Shown here: positions 1-7,910 of the stretch, piece by piece | Layout of the letters: each line of letters starts with the position of its first letter | How positions within the stretch are numbered: the first letter of the stretch is position 1 | Source: Hemicentrotus pulcherrimus | Lineage: Eukaryota; Echinodermata; Echinoidea; Camarodonta; Strongylocentrotidae | NCBI GenBank assembly: GCA_003118195.1 | Contig: BEXV01000058.1 | Span: 328,173 to 340,735 of the forward strand | Reading direction: 5' to 3' | Length of the DNA: 12,563 bases | Notes under the pieces: model-generated | The model's database searches: none | The model's input: the letters and a program-made list of their open reading frames with translations, nothing else | What the model was told of the DNA's origin: nothing | Program-made: the position numbers and the translations under genes

Positions 1-28
1 GGGGGGGGTGTTATACTCTTTTCCGATT

Positions 29-253
29 CTAAGAAGAAGACATAACGGTAGAAGAAAAGGAACTAAAGCGGTGGATTGGGAGAGCTATACAAATATTACA
101 TAAACCTCTCAGTCTAAGTCTAATCAAAGATGGTTGCATAAGTTCCTCGCTAGGTAAACCGGCGTACGCCTCTTTCTTGGCTAATAGGGAGAGGGTGCAT
201 ACTATGTCAGCTTCAGGATAATCTTGGTTACCCGTCAATCGATTTCTCAGCAT
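29..253 (-). other. Open frame of 74 codons, doubtful coding
   Basis: A minus-strand frame from an ATG at 251-253 runs 74 codons to a stop at 29. The product has a fairly balanced composition (Leu-rich, with charged stretches) but no motif I recognise. It lies on the same strand as the candidate exon at 629-965 and downstream of it, so it could hold a later exon of that gene. However, I see no strong polypyrimidine-AG acceptor directly in front of it. The window begins with a run of eight G. Confidence 0.15.
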
Positions 254-422
254 TGGCGTATATAGGCACCATTTTCAAAGGGGTTGGCGCCTCTTTCTCG
301 ATGACTTTCCCATTTTCTACACTCACAGTTTTTTCTCCCACTTATGTATTGAAAATTGATTTCGTTGTTCAGATAATGCAGTAATAAAATGGATGAAGAA
401 ACCACCCGGGTGCCTGCCTGAA

Positions 423-430
423 TATATAAG
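423..430 (+). promoter_or_regulatory. TATA-box-like sequence TATATAAG
   Basis: TATATAAG matches the TATA consensus TATAWAWR. A transcript starting about 30 bases on would begin near 455 and run into the plus-strand frame that opens at the ATG at 535. That frame is not convincing as protein, so the box may be fortuitous in AT-rich DNA. Confidence 0.2.
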
Positions 431-628
431 GTGTCGGTTGCCCTAATATTGGTACATTTGCTTTCAAATTCTTAGTACTGCAGCCCTCAGCCACTTTTCC
501 CTACCTATGCTCTAAATCACACCTCTGGTAACTTATGCGATATTGTAATAGTGTAATTCTTTGTTTCAATGCAGTGAACAAAAATCAAACATTTCAAATC
601 ATTAAAACAAAATTACGAAGTTACTCAC

Positions 629-965
629 CGTTGACGCTCTTACATTCAGCACTCCTCCCACGGGCCTTCATGTGCGAAACACGGAGCAAGCCAGCACTTG
701 TGGCTCTGAAATTACCCGCCAAAATCTTCGTCTCATCTGTTCCACCGTCATTGCTCCCCGCGATCGCCCTCCTGACCGCCGTCCGGCTTCGCTGGTTGAC
801 CGCGTCGCGATCGAGTCGGCGTAGCGACGCTTGGATGTGACTGCTGCTGTAGGGGCGGGTGAGACGTTTCTTGGTAGTAAGTAGCATGTGGAGAGGGTCC
901 GAGTCATCGGCAGGGATGCAGCCGGGCGACGAAGTTCCGTGGATGCTCCAATCTACGCAAGGCAT
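629..965 (-). CDS. Candidate first coding exon, 112 residues, CpG-rich
   Basis: On the minus strand an ATG with A at -3 (963-965) opens a frame preceded by an in-frame TAA ten codons upstream (996-998). The frame stays open for 112 codons and reaches CG|GTGAGTAA, a near-consensus splice donor (GT at 628-627), leaving phase 1. The frame closes two codons after the donor, as expected if it is a real exon edge. The block is markedly richer in G+C and CpG than its surroundings, as first exons often are. The product is Ser/Arg/Ala-rich with no recognisable domain, signal peptide or membrane segment. Overlapping frames on both strands are also open, a usual result of high GC, so coding status is uncertain. 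It may be non-coding first exon or promoter DNA. Downstream exons would lie at lower coordinates, possibly outside the window. Confidence 0.35.
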
Positions 966-1865
966 CTTGGAGAAAATTAAAGGCCAGAGGATACCTTACG
1001 TGCTAATATAGGCTTTTTCCCTTTTGCTGGTGTCGAGACTGAAAACAAAAGTTCACATAGAACCCGTCGTTCGGAAGTTCAGCATGATTATTCACAAAAT
1101 AATGATGAATGGTACCTGGTTCCAGTTAAGGGGTAACCAACGTTATACTGGGTTACCAAGACGACGCAGAATGAACATGTCCTACGATGCGACTTACATT
1201 CCCCAATCTAAGAAATGTAATTGTTCCAGCTCTCAAAGATGATCACTGAATTCACAGAGAATGTAGATAATGTTGCATGTTTGCCAAGTTTGCTTTGTCA
1301 ATGAAGAAGAAAATTATTATATTAGTTCAGTAGACGGAAAAAGTAAGAATGGTATTTTTCTGCTCATGCAGACAATCAACGTGATTCATGTTTCAATAAC
1401 TGGTTAAGTTCTGTATGCTGTTTTGAATAATATTCCTTGGACGTCAAGATTTCTGAAGCAGAATTCGTCCACAATTAAATACTTTTTTATTATCAAAATG
1501 ATAATCCGTTTCGAACAACGAAGATAGAAATAACAAACAGGTTTTTTTTATTAAGTTTTGCATTAAAAATGCCAGTTTGGCATGCTCCAAGTCAATTTAG
1601 TCCAATTAGATATAATTTGGAACCGCTCACTTTCAGATCGCCGTCATTTGAAATGGTTTGCAAAGAAATGAACTAAAACTTATTTTAAAGAAGAAAAAAA
1701 GTTGATAAAAAGAGCCTGATGAACTTCCAGAGCCGTCATCCACAAGGGACGACGTTGAAGATGTAACTGACCTGTCACCTTAATTTTCAGTGTCTCTATA
1801 CCCATTCTATAAACAACAAAACACTTCGGCCAATCCCATTATCCTCTTTCCAGTGAAATCCAGAA
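966..1865. other. AT-rich non-coding stretch
   Basis: No convincing gene is present. The 72-codon plus-strand frame at 1024-1242 does not start with ATG and looks like chance. Short poly-T and poly-A runs and a TTTTCAG acceptor-like site (AG at 1789-1790, plus strand) occur, but no open exon follows that would support splicing. A small 7-bp inverted repeat of GGTAACC type lies near 1134-1157. Confidence 0.5.
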
Positions 1866-2132
1866 CTATGACAAAGGAACACCACGTTTCTCATTTAATT
1901 GCAGAACGGTTGTCAAGTTTGGATTATCTCTTAAGATTTCACACTTTTGTTGTTTCGGGTCCTGACTGACAAGAGATCCACAACAGATTTGGTCAGCCGA
2001 GGTCTTGTGGAACAATGCCCCGAGTCTGAGTGGACCTAATTGTCCGGTTCCTGGAACAAAAGCAACAAGGCCAGGCGTAAATTGGTTCTTTTCCATTTTA
2101 TTGCACGTTTGACAGTTGTAATGGCCGTTCAT
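1866..2132 (-). CDS. Candidate exon, 88 codons, unrecognised
   Basis: A minus-strand frame from an ATG at 2130-2132 ends with TAG at 1866. Inside it lies a good splice acceptor, a T-rich tract ending TTTTGTTCCAG (AG at 2051-2052). The part from 2050 down to the stop, about 61 codons, stays in the same frame and could be a terminal exon. The product has balanced composition, with Cys in CQTC and CC and a Gly/Pro/Leu-rich middle, and does not look like simple repeat translation. There is no family match I can name. It may instead be an untranslated relic or chance. Confidence 0.25.
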   Translation of the reverse strand: MNGHYNCQTCNKMEKNQFTPGLVAFVPGTGQLGPLRLGALFHKTSADQICCGSLVSQDPKQQKCEILRDNPNLTTVLQLNEKRGVPLS

Positions 2133-3429
2133 GTTCCAAGGAATAAATCGATGAATGATTTTTGATCGAGAAAATACAATGGTTGTTATTGTAAAGTGTT
2201 AATTAGATTGTGCGTAGCTAGGCTCCCAAATCAGCCCGCGAAAATAAATGAATATTAGAAGACAACTTAAACTTCGTAATTGTTTCGTCAGGTCATTCCC
2301 CCTGAAGATAAAGTTCACTGAACTGACAAGATGTTAACATTTATGGGACAGTTCGATATTCTTTTAAACTAGAAGCAATTTTTTCAGTTATCATCGAACT
2401 ACTATATTTTAACGTTCATTTTATAACCATATTTCATGTCTTCTTGTGGCGGGAATTAATTCCTTGAAATGCTGGAGCGCCGTAACGGCAGCCGTGCTAA
2501 AGCCAGGGGAATAATCTCCCTCTCCCTCAGAATGTTTTACTAGATCGATGGCGCATAACAAAATGCTGTAGTGTTATTACTCTATCTCTGGACTTTTTCC
2601 ATGTTCTTTTTTTTTAAAGCAATGAAACCGAAATTGAATTGAATTTTTATCATTTTATCAGACCAGGGTCCGAGATCCCGTCGGATATGGGCGAGAGTCA
2701 TTGAGTAAGCCTCTGATCATGATAATTTATGTTTACTGTCACTCGTACGGGACATATAGCACTCATCCTCAGTTTAACGCCGTAGTTTTAATATGGCACA
2801 CGGCTGAAATTACTTTGGAAGAGGTTATCCCCGATTATAATTTGCTGAGGTAACATAACAATCAAGCTATGGGATGATCGTTTAAACACATATTTCACCG
2901 TAAGAATTTTTATAAGGCCGCCATCCTCGTCAAGCATCGCAATTATGATTGTGGTCTCCTGCACATTTTCCACAGATAGTTTAGATAATACTCTGAATTT
3001 ATAATGCTATGTTATAGCAATATTAAGTTTAGTTATGATATCTATTAATGTATAAAAAACGTTTTGACATGGAAATTGTTGTTGTTTGCATATTTTGTAT
3101 TATACCTTACGTGTATATGTTCTTTCTTATTCAGTTATTATATTTGGAAAATGCAGAAATCAAATCAGAACAAACAAACAAAAATGTTCATTTCCTAAAT
3201 AAAAAAATTCTTAATATTTCATTAACGTTCCACCATCGTTAATAAAGTGATGGTACATTGCAGAGTACAGAACCATACTAAAAATGCATCAGATTTTGAA
3301 TATCGGCTAGCAGTGATTTGGGGGATATTTAACCAACACAAAACTTTTGTAATTCCCCTTCCAACTCCATTTTTGTTTTTATATCGAGTACGTATAAGCA
3401 TGATTGTCTATCACTGGTATATGCCGAAG
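2133..3429. other. AT-rich stretch without a supported gene
   Basis: Only short frames of 60-70 codons are present (2788-2973 minus, 3048-3242 plus, 3247-3450 plus). They are rich in Phe, Ile, Tyr and Lys as expected from AT-rich DNA and carry no recognisable motif. Small palindromes occur: GGAATTAATTCC at 2452-2463, a GCCGT/ACGGC pair near 2480 and the AGTTCA-C-TGAACT element at 2312-2324. Confidence 0.5.
2312..2324. promoter_or_regulatory. Palindromic IR1 nuclear-receptor-like site
   Basis: AGTTCA and TGAACT face each other across one base, the geometry of IR1 elements bound by EcR- or FXR-type nuclear receptors. A separate AGGTCA half-site lies at 2290-2295. There is no supported promoter nearby, so function is only a possibility. 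Confidence 0.15.
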
Positions 3430-3484
3430 TTCGCGCTGTTCATTGTGTAGAACCCCACAGGAACTACACAATGAACAGCGCGAA
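3430..3484. repeat. Perfect 21-bp inverted repeat with 13-base loop
   Basis: The arm at 3430-3450 is the exact reverse complement of 3464-3484, with a 13-base spacer between them (3451-3463). Arms begin TTCGCGCTG and end TGTGTAG. Pairing stops sharply at both ends. A transcript from either strand would fold into a short perfect hairpin. It could be a small-RNA precursor, a fold-back transposon scar, or the product of template switching during replication. The structure is certain but its role is not. Confidence 0.9.
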
Positions 3485-3562
3485 TCAGTACTAAGTATAA
3501 TGAAGTACATGAACAGGGAATGTGCTAATTAAATGGCGTATTTTCTTGAATGACATTTGAAA

Positions 3563-3578
3563 TGACGTCATGACGTCA
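3563..3578. promoter_or_regulatory. Two abutting CRE palindromes (TGACGTCA x2)
   Basis: The sequence holds two perfect, directly adjacent copies of TGACGTCA, the full cAMP-response element bound by CREB/ATF bZIP dimers. Partly related TGACAT and GGTCATGA lie on either side. No supported transcription start is close, so this is a candidate enhancer or promoter element, or simply a short tandem duplication. Confidence 0.35.
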
Positions 3579-3800
3579 TGGTCATGAAAATATAATGATA
3601 GGTCCATGGAAAAGGATGTGATAGTGAATATATATTGGTTTGCAGGAATGTGCAGATGTAAATCATCTATTTTTTTAAAGGAAATTGTTCATAATTCTGC
3701 ATTCCCGGGGGCCCTGTACATTTTCAAAGACATTCTGTCTCTCAGTCTTCTCACATGTTTATGTGTCATCCCTCCTTTCTTTAACAAACAAACACACCCA

Positions 3801-3890
3801 CTCCCCCCTCTCTCTATCTCTCTCCCTCTCTCCCCCTCTCTCTCTCTCTCTCTCTCTCCCACTCTCTCTATCTCTTTCCTTCTCTGTCTC
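3801..3890 (+). repeat. CT-rich microsatellite / pyrimidine tract
   Basis: The plus strand is almost pure C and T over about 90 bases. It includes an uninterrupted 44-base pyrimidine run at 3817-3860 and eleven TC units at 3837-3858. The long frames reported across this tract on both strands translate only the repeat (Ser/Leu/Pro on one strand, Arg/Glu on the other). Mirror-symmetric tracts like this can form triplex DNA. Confidence 0.9.
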
Positions 3891-4306
3891 AATTCCAAAT
3901 TGCTACCCTTGTTTCTTTTCTTATTTATTCTCTCGTCAATATAGCTTCGCCTGGTAGATAAAAAGGATACCGTCATTTCCTGCAACGGGGATGTGGGAGG
4001 GGTGTCAACCTTTCTTAATGTTGTATGCTTTTTTAATTGAAAACATGTACATTTCATATAACAAAAATGGACACCAACAGATACGTGATACAAACATTCA
4101 AGATAAATTATTTCTTTATTATACTGCACTTGGTTTAAAAAATGTATATCAATATTTAAATATATTCGTCATGCATGGTTGATATAAAGTTTAAAGGATG
4201 TATCACTGTATGAAAAAGTGATATGATAGCAAGAAAAAAAAGTAGTCTTCGAATGGAATGGCATGACAAATGTGACATGAATATTGATTTGATGTCTTAA
4301 AGTGGC

Positions 4307-4332
4307 ATATATATATATATATATATATATAT
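4307..4332. repeat. (AT)13 microsatellite
   Basis: Thirteen uninterrupted AT units are preceded by GGC and followed by GATTTT. The run is self-complementary and likely polymorphic in length. Confidence 0.95.
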
Positions 4333-4469
4333 GATTTTAAATATGACGTTCTTGGTAGTGCCAGTGGTAACAATTAATTACAATCATAATGCATACACAT
4401 GACACTTCATGACTCTGCATGTTTCTTTAAAAGGCATTTAAAATTTCAAAGTAACGGGGGAGGGGAGGG

Positions 4470-4519
4470 GTGTTTCATAAAGCTGTTGGTAAAGTTACGC
4501 ATGACTTTACGAATGACTT
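4470..4519 (+). repeat. Left inverted repeat of the 4456-4796 element
   Basis: It pairs with 4737-4786 and differs at three positions. The arm itself contains internal near-repeats of the type GTTACGCATGAC / TTTACGAATGAC, so the end is built of short degenerate subrepeats. Confidence 0.85.
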
Positions 4520-4736
4520 ATACATGAAAAGCCAAATGGGATGCTCAATCATTTTTTTTAACTGCATCATTTAAAGTTGAACTGTGCAGATTTAGATAAA
4601 CATTCCTTTTATAACAAACCTTTTTTTTATACAAAGTATATTGTTTGCCATAATTTAATTGAGTTTATTGGAAATATAGTCACACTTTGTGACAACATCA
4701 GGAAAAACTGGACATCCTATCTGGCACTTCATATTC

Positions 4737-4786
4737 AAGTCGTTCGTAATGTCATGCGTAACTTTACGAACAGCTTTATGAAACAC
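4737..4786 (-). repeat. Right inverted repeat of the 4456-4796 element
   Basis: This is the reverse complement of the left arm with three differences, followed directly by eleven C (4786-4796). Confidence 0.85.
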
Positions 4787-4796
4787 CCCCCCCCCC

Positions 4797-5201
4797 GATT
4801 GTATATCAATGTAACATTCGTTTATGAAACTCAAAACGTGTGCATTAAACCTAAATCGTCAATCTATTACGTTTTTTTTACATGCTGAAAATATTACATC
4901 AGAAATATGAAAGCAAATGTTTTATTACAGTGTTCGAGAACATCTCCATGTTTCACATTCACTTTCACGTATTGTCTGCTTAAATGTTGCTTTATCTCCC
5001 ATGTATATCTTGCTTATTTTTGCTTTTTCCCAAATAAAAGGACTTAAGATTACCTAGTTCTGCATGCTCATCAGCAAAAGTACATTCTATAACATTATTT
5101 AATGCCGTAACTCAATCATAGGCTATATAGCAAATATATACATATCAACCATACTAATTATAACAACTCTTTTCAAAGAAATAAAGAAACTCCGACTCCA
5201 A
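4797..5201. other. 3' flank between MITE and the minus-strand gene
   Basis: This AT-rich stretch has no coding signal and probably includes the 3' untranslated region of the 5202-6815 gene. AATAAA occurs on the plus strand at 5033-5038 and on the minus strand at 4921-4926. Confidence 0.5.
5098..5103 (-). promoter_or_regulatory. Possible poly(A) signal (ATTAAA) for the 5202-6815 gene
   Basis: On the minus strand the common variant ATTAAA lies about 100 bases past the stop codon at 5202-5204. A canonical AATAAA on the same strand lies further on, at 4921-4926, and could serve as a distal site. Such hexamers are frequent by chance in AT-rich DNA, so only position supports the call. Confidence 0.3.
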
Positions 5202-6815
5202 CTATAAATCTGAATAAAATCGTTCAACAGGATAGAACCCGTAATCTTTCTTCAACGATGGCGTCGGGCTGTTTGGAGGGCATATGCCGCCGCTAGACGA
5301 TCTTTTGTAGAAATTGCAGAGAGGACAATCTAGGCTATGTGACGGCACGATCACGGGTGCGAGTTGAGATGGACTGCCGTACACGAAGACCGTATTCGAC
5401 GTCATGAAGCGGTTGTCGGGCCAGATGACGTGGGGATGGGCAGGATGTAACTTTTTCATGATGGCCTCGGCAATGTCGTCACCATAGGTGTTGTTCTTAT
5501 TGGAAAGATTCCCGTTCATGTCTTTCAGCATGGCGCTGCTATGTTTCATCGTTTTACGTCTGCTTTTAGCAGAGCTGACGCACCTGTCTCCTTCGTCGTT
5601 GCTTAAGGTTCCTTCGGAGAGTTCGGGCGTGGCGACTTCGCTTCGAGTCGTCGTCTGTCTCTCGTCGGCTTCCGAACTCGTCGGCCGCGTCGTACAGGTG
5701 ATCGTATCACAGCTATAACCGCCTTCGTTTCCTTCCCAACGAACACGATCTTCCTTTGAGTTGCAGCCGTTACTGTCATTGTCACCATCATTGTCATCAT
5801 CTTCGAGTCGCGCTAGGATGACGTCTTCTAAAGTCGCAGTACTTAAATCAACTTCCGCGTCAAGGTGGTCATTTTCAACGCGTGGAAGATGGACAAACGC
5901 TGACCTTGTTGGTCGTCCCGTGACCTCGTTTTCCTTAGTTTGTTTCTTCTCTTTCGCTGGAGGGAGTTTTTCCTGATTTTTCACATGTTTTGTCTTTGCA
6001 TCGTCATCGCTGCCGCTCGGCGACGTCGTTGATGTTGCCCCTTTGACACTACCTTTCCCCTTCACCATCCCTACGCTGTCACCCCAAGAGACGGACTCCA
6101 CTTTCGACGTCGAACATCGCTGACTCCGCTCGCTCTTTGTCGCTGTCGTTTTCTTTGTTTTCGAACGATCGGGTGCCGACAATGACTTTCGATGTTTCTG
6201 CAAGTTCTTCACCATATCCACCCTGCTATAAACTTTCCCGCCAACTCGCGGAATCCCATCTGCCCTACTTCGATGTTTGGCCAAATCCTCATCGTTACCA
6301 GAATCTTTCCGATTGTCCGCGGGGGAAGAGCGAGGTGATTTCGTCGATGACATCTCATTCGACTGCGTCTCACCGATTTTCGGCAGCTGAAGATCCTCCT
6401 GGTTACCCGCTGGTGCAGTGGACGGTTTAGGGGGGCTACCAATGCCTGCATCTTTCCGCATCTCTTCCATCACCTCATTCGCTGATTTCATCAACATCTC
6501 GAGTTGCTTTTCGCTCACCCTTCCCAGAGGCCGAAATTCTGCCCGCCTTTCCAGCGACGACAGACGCCGGCGAAGCTGATACTGCTCGGACTGAGTTTGG
6601 TTTCCATGGTAATTCTTCTGCTGCTGCGGTTGTCTCTCCGGTGCATCCCTGTAGCTTTGGTTCGCGACCTTGCGACCTTTCTTTGACGTTGACGCTCGCG
6701 ACTGCTCTTTATATCTGATGTTGGTGACTGTTCGCTCGATCGCCGAGAGCGTAATTCGAGCTGGCGAGTGGGAGAATGGGGTGGTGGCGAGTAGGGTCGC
6801 TGGCATCACCTCCAT
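5202..6815 (-). CDS. Uncharacterised 537-residue charged, mostly disordered protein
   Basis: This is the only long reading frame in the window, and its base composition is clearly richer in GC than the flanks. The start ATG has a strong animal context (A at -3, G at +4), and an in-frame TAG lies 24 bases upstream (6837-6839), so the frame looks complete at both ends without an intron. Residues 1-70 are basic and Ser/Gln-rich. Residues about 73-123 are charged and helix-prone, possibly a short coiled coil. Residues 125-300 are Ser/Thr/Lys/Pro-rich with basic clusters (KEKKQTK near 288). Residues 305-337 look more ordered, with the motif TLEDVILARLEDDD, followed by an acidic D/N run to about 348. 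A basic KSRRKTMK lies near 417-424. The C-terminal 90 residues look most domain-like: DDIAEAIMKKL, HPHVIWPDN and a CPLC pair near 497-500. There is no signal peptide or membrane segment. I do not recognise the family. A nuclear or cytoskeletal scaffold role is only a guess. It could also be the last exon of a longer gene whose upstream exon supplies another start. Confidence 0.72.
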   Translation of the reverse strand: MEVMPATLLATTPFSHSPARITLSAIERTVTNIRYKEQSRASTSKKGRKVANQSYRDAPERQPQQQKNYHGNQTQSEQYQLRRRLSSLERRAEFRPLGRVSEKQLEMLMKSANEVMEEMRKDAGIGSPPKPSTAPAGNQEDLQLPKIGETQSNEMSSTKSPRSSPADNRKDSGNDEDLAKHRSRADGIPRVGGKVYSRVDMVKNLQKHRKSLSAPDRSKTKKTTATKSERSQRCSTSKVESVSWGDSVGMVKGKGSVKGATSTTSPSGSDDDAKTKHVKNQEKLPPAKEKKQTKENEVTGRPTRSAFVHLPRVENDHLDAEVDLSTATLEDVILARLEDDDNDGDNDSNGCNSKEDRVRWEGNEGGYSCDTITCTTRPTSSEADERQTTTRSEVATPELSEGTLSNDEGDRCVSSAKSRRKTMKHSSAMLKDMNGNLSNKNNTYGDDIAEAIMKKLHPAHPHVIWPDNRFMTSNTVFVYGSPSQLAPVIVPSHSLDCPLCNFYKRSSSGGICPPNSPTPSLKKDYGFYPVERFYSDL

Positions 6816-7708
6816 CGTGGAGTTTAATCTTATGCCCTACTTCATCAAAGTTTCATTTTATGCAATCATGAGGAACCCATTTTAGTAAATTGACGAGATC
6901 TTCTTTCCGTTTTGATGCGCTTGGAAGAAAGATGCATCACTTGGAATAGTTCACTTGCAGCCATCTGTAGAAAAAAGAAAACAAATGCAATATTACGTTT
7001 ATCGCCGAGAAACAGAATTACAATATTTGGAGTTGGCAAACTTTCCATTATCAAGCAAAATAGAATATTCAACATCACACAATCCTCAGGAAAATAAAAG
7101 AAAAATATGAAGGAAATGTTCAATTTGTTTCTTTTGAAAATCTGCCAGATTATCATCGTTTAGAGAAAATATTTTAACACATCTAGTGTAATCTTCCACG
7201 TCAAACACATAAAAGTTCCTCTACCAGATGTGTGCTCACTATTATGATGGAGTCAAAACGACGCTGTTATAAACTGAATGTTATGTTATTATCCAATTAA
7301 GAACATACTGAATAGAATATACGAGTTAATACAAACACCCCCATTAAAATCAAAGTCCTTGGGGGTATAAGTGACAGTGTAGTGAATAAAGTCATTCATT
7401 AAATTGGATGAAGACGCACAAACTCGTTGATTAGTTTCAAACTGATGGAAGACAAAAAATAAAGCGTACCGGTAACCATGAACAACGGTCTATATACTCA
7501 GGTATATGAATCGAATATTCATTTGAAAAGTTACTGCTCTCAACCATTATTAATCGAGCAAATGATGTGGAAGTAGTTTTAAAATGGGAAAAAAACGGAC
7601 AAAACTCGGATCTCATTAAATAGGTCCGAGATTGGCCAGAGATAATAATATCATTAAATTTCACCAGTTCACTTCGTAGTAATAAATATACTTGTGTATC
7701 ACACGCAG
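6816..7708. other. Upstream flank of the minus-strand gene, no supported gene
   Basis: Base composition drops to AT-rich directly beyond the start of the 537-codon frame. There is no clear TATA box or CpG-rich promoter for that gene. Small frames (6866-7156 and 7437-7664, minus) are Phe/Ile/Lys-rich with no motif. An 8-bp inverted pair ACACATCT / AGATGTGT lies near 7178-7228. Confidence 0.45.
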
Positions 7709-7879
7709 GTGATTGGCATTGGCATTGTACCGAAGTTTTGTCTGTTTATATTCCCCTTCAATGAAATCCCTCCTACAGTTGTGGATGAAATTGCCAATAT
7801 TTACCCCCTCGAAGAGACGAACTATATCACGGACAAAAGAATTGTTTGGATCACGTTTCAGAAAAGCTTTTCTAGCTAA
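7709..7879 (+). CDS. Candidate terminal exon, 56 codons
   Basis: After an acceptor-like CACACGCAG (AG at 7707-7708) a plus-strand frame runs 56 codons to TAA at 7877-7879, which overlaps an AATAAA at 7878-7883. The frame has many C-ending codons (ATC, TTC, CCC, TAC, GAC) and a balanced product with a hydrophobic start (VIGIGIVPKF) and a polar, acidic middle (PPTVVDEIANIYPLEE). There is no ATG and no family I recognise, and the polypyrimidine tract is weak. An overlapping frame at 7713-7910 is also open, so this remains a guess. Confidence 0.22.
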   Translation: MIGIGIVPKFCLFIFPFNEIPPTVVDEIANIYPLEETNYITDKRIVWITFQKSFSS

Positions 7880-7910
7880 TAAAACGAGAAGCGATTGCTT
7901 ATTGGTGTGA

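Larger units (their letters stand above)
4456..4796. mobile_element. MITE-like element with 50-bp terminal inverted repeats
   Basis: The left end (4470-4519) and the reverse complement of the right end (4737-4786) agree at 47 of 50 positions. Both start GTGTTTCATAAAGCTGTT and both are capped by a G/C run (4456-4470 and 4786-4796). The element is about 340 bp and its AT-rich interior encodes nothing, so it would be non-autonomous. I see no clear target-site duplication, because the homopolymer caps blur the ends. The terminal sequence resembles repeats I recall from sea urchin genomic DNA, which I cannot verify here. A 103-codon frame at 4577-4888 crosses its right end and is treated as chance. 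Confidence 0.82.

Noticed and set aside
1..24. G-run followed by TGTT, similar to the capped end of the first MITE
   Set aside because: Similarity ends after about 12 bases, mostly homopolymer. There is not enough to call a third element end.
535..840. 101-codon plus-strand frame downstream of the TATA-like box
   Set aside because: It overlaps the better supported minus-strand exon candidate, and its composition fits an antisense shadow of GC-rich DNA.
3606..4129. Three long frames on both strands (3606-3944 plus, 3685-3957 plus, 3689-4129 minus)
   Set aside because: Their length comes from the CT/GA repeat, which has no stop codons in several frames. The products are repeat translation with AT-driven ends.
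4577..4888. 103-codon plus-strand frame
   Set aside because: It runs across the right end of a MITE and through its C-run into flanking DNA, so it is not a unit.
5488..6686. Several 60-97 codon plus- and minus-strand frames inside the 5202-6815 gene
   Set aside because: They are shadows of the large minus-strand frame in GC-richer DNA, with Ser/Leu/Arg-heavy products and no independent signals.
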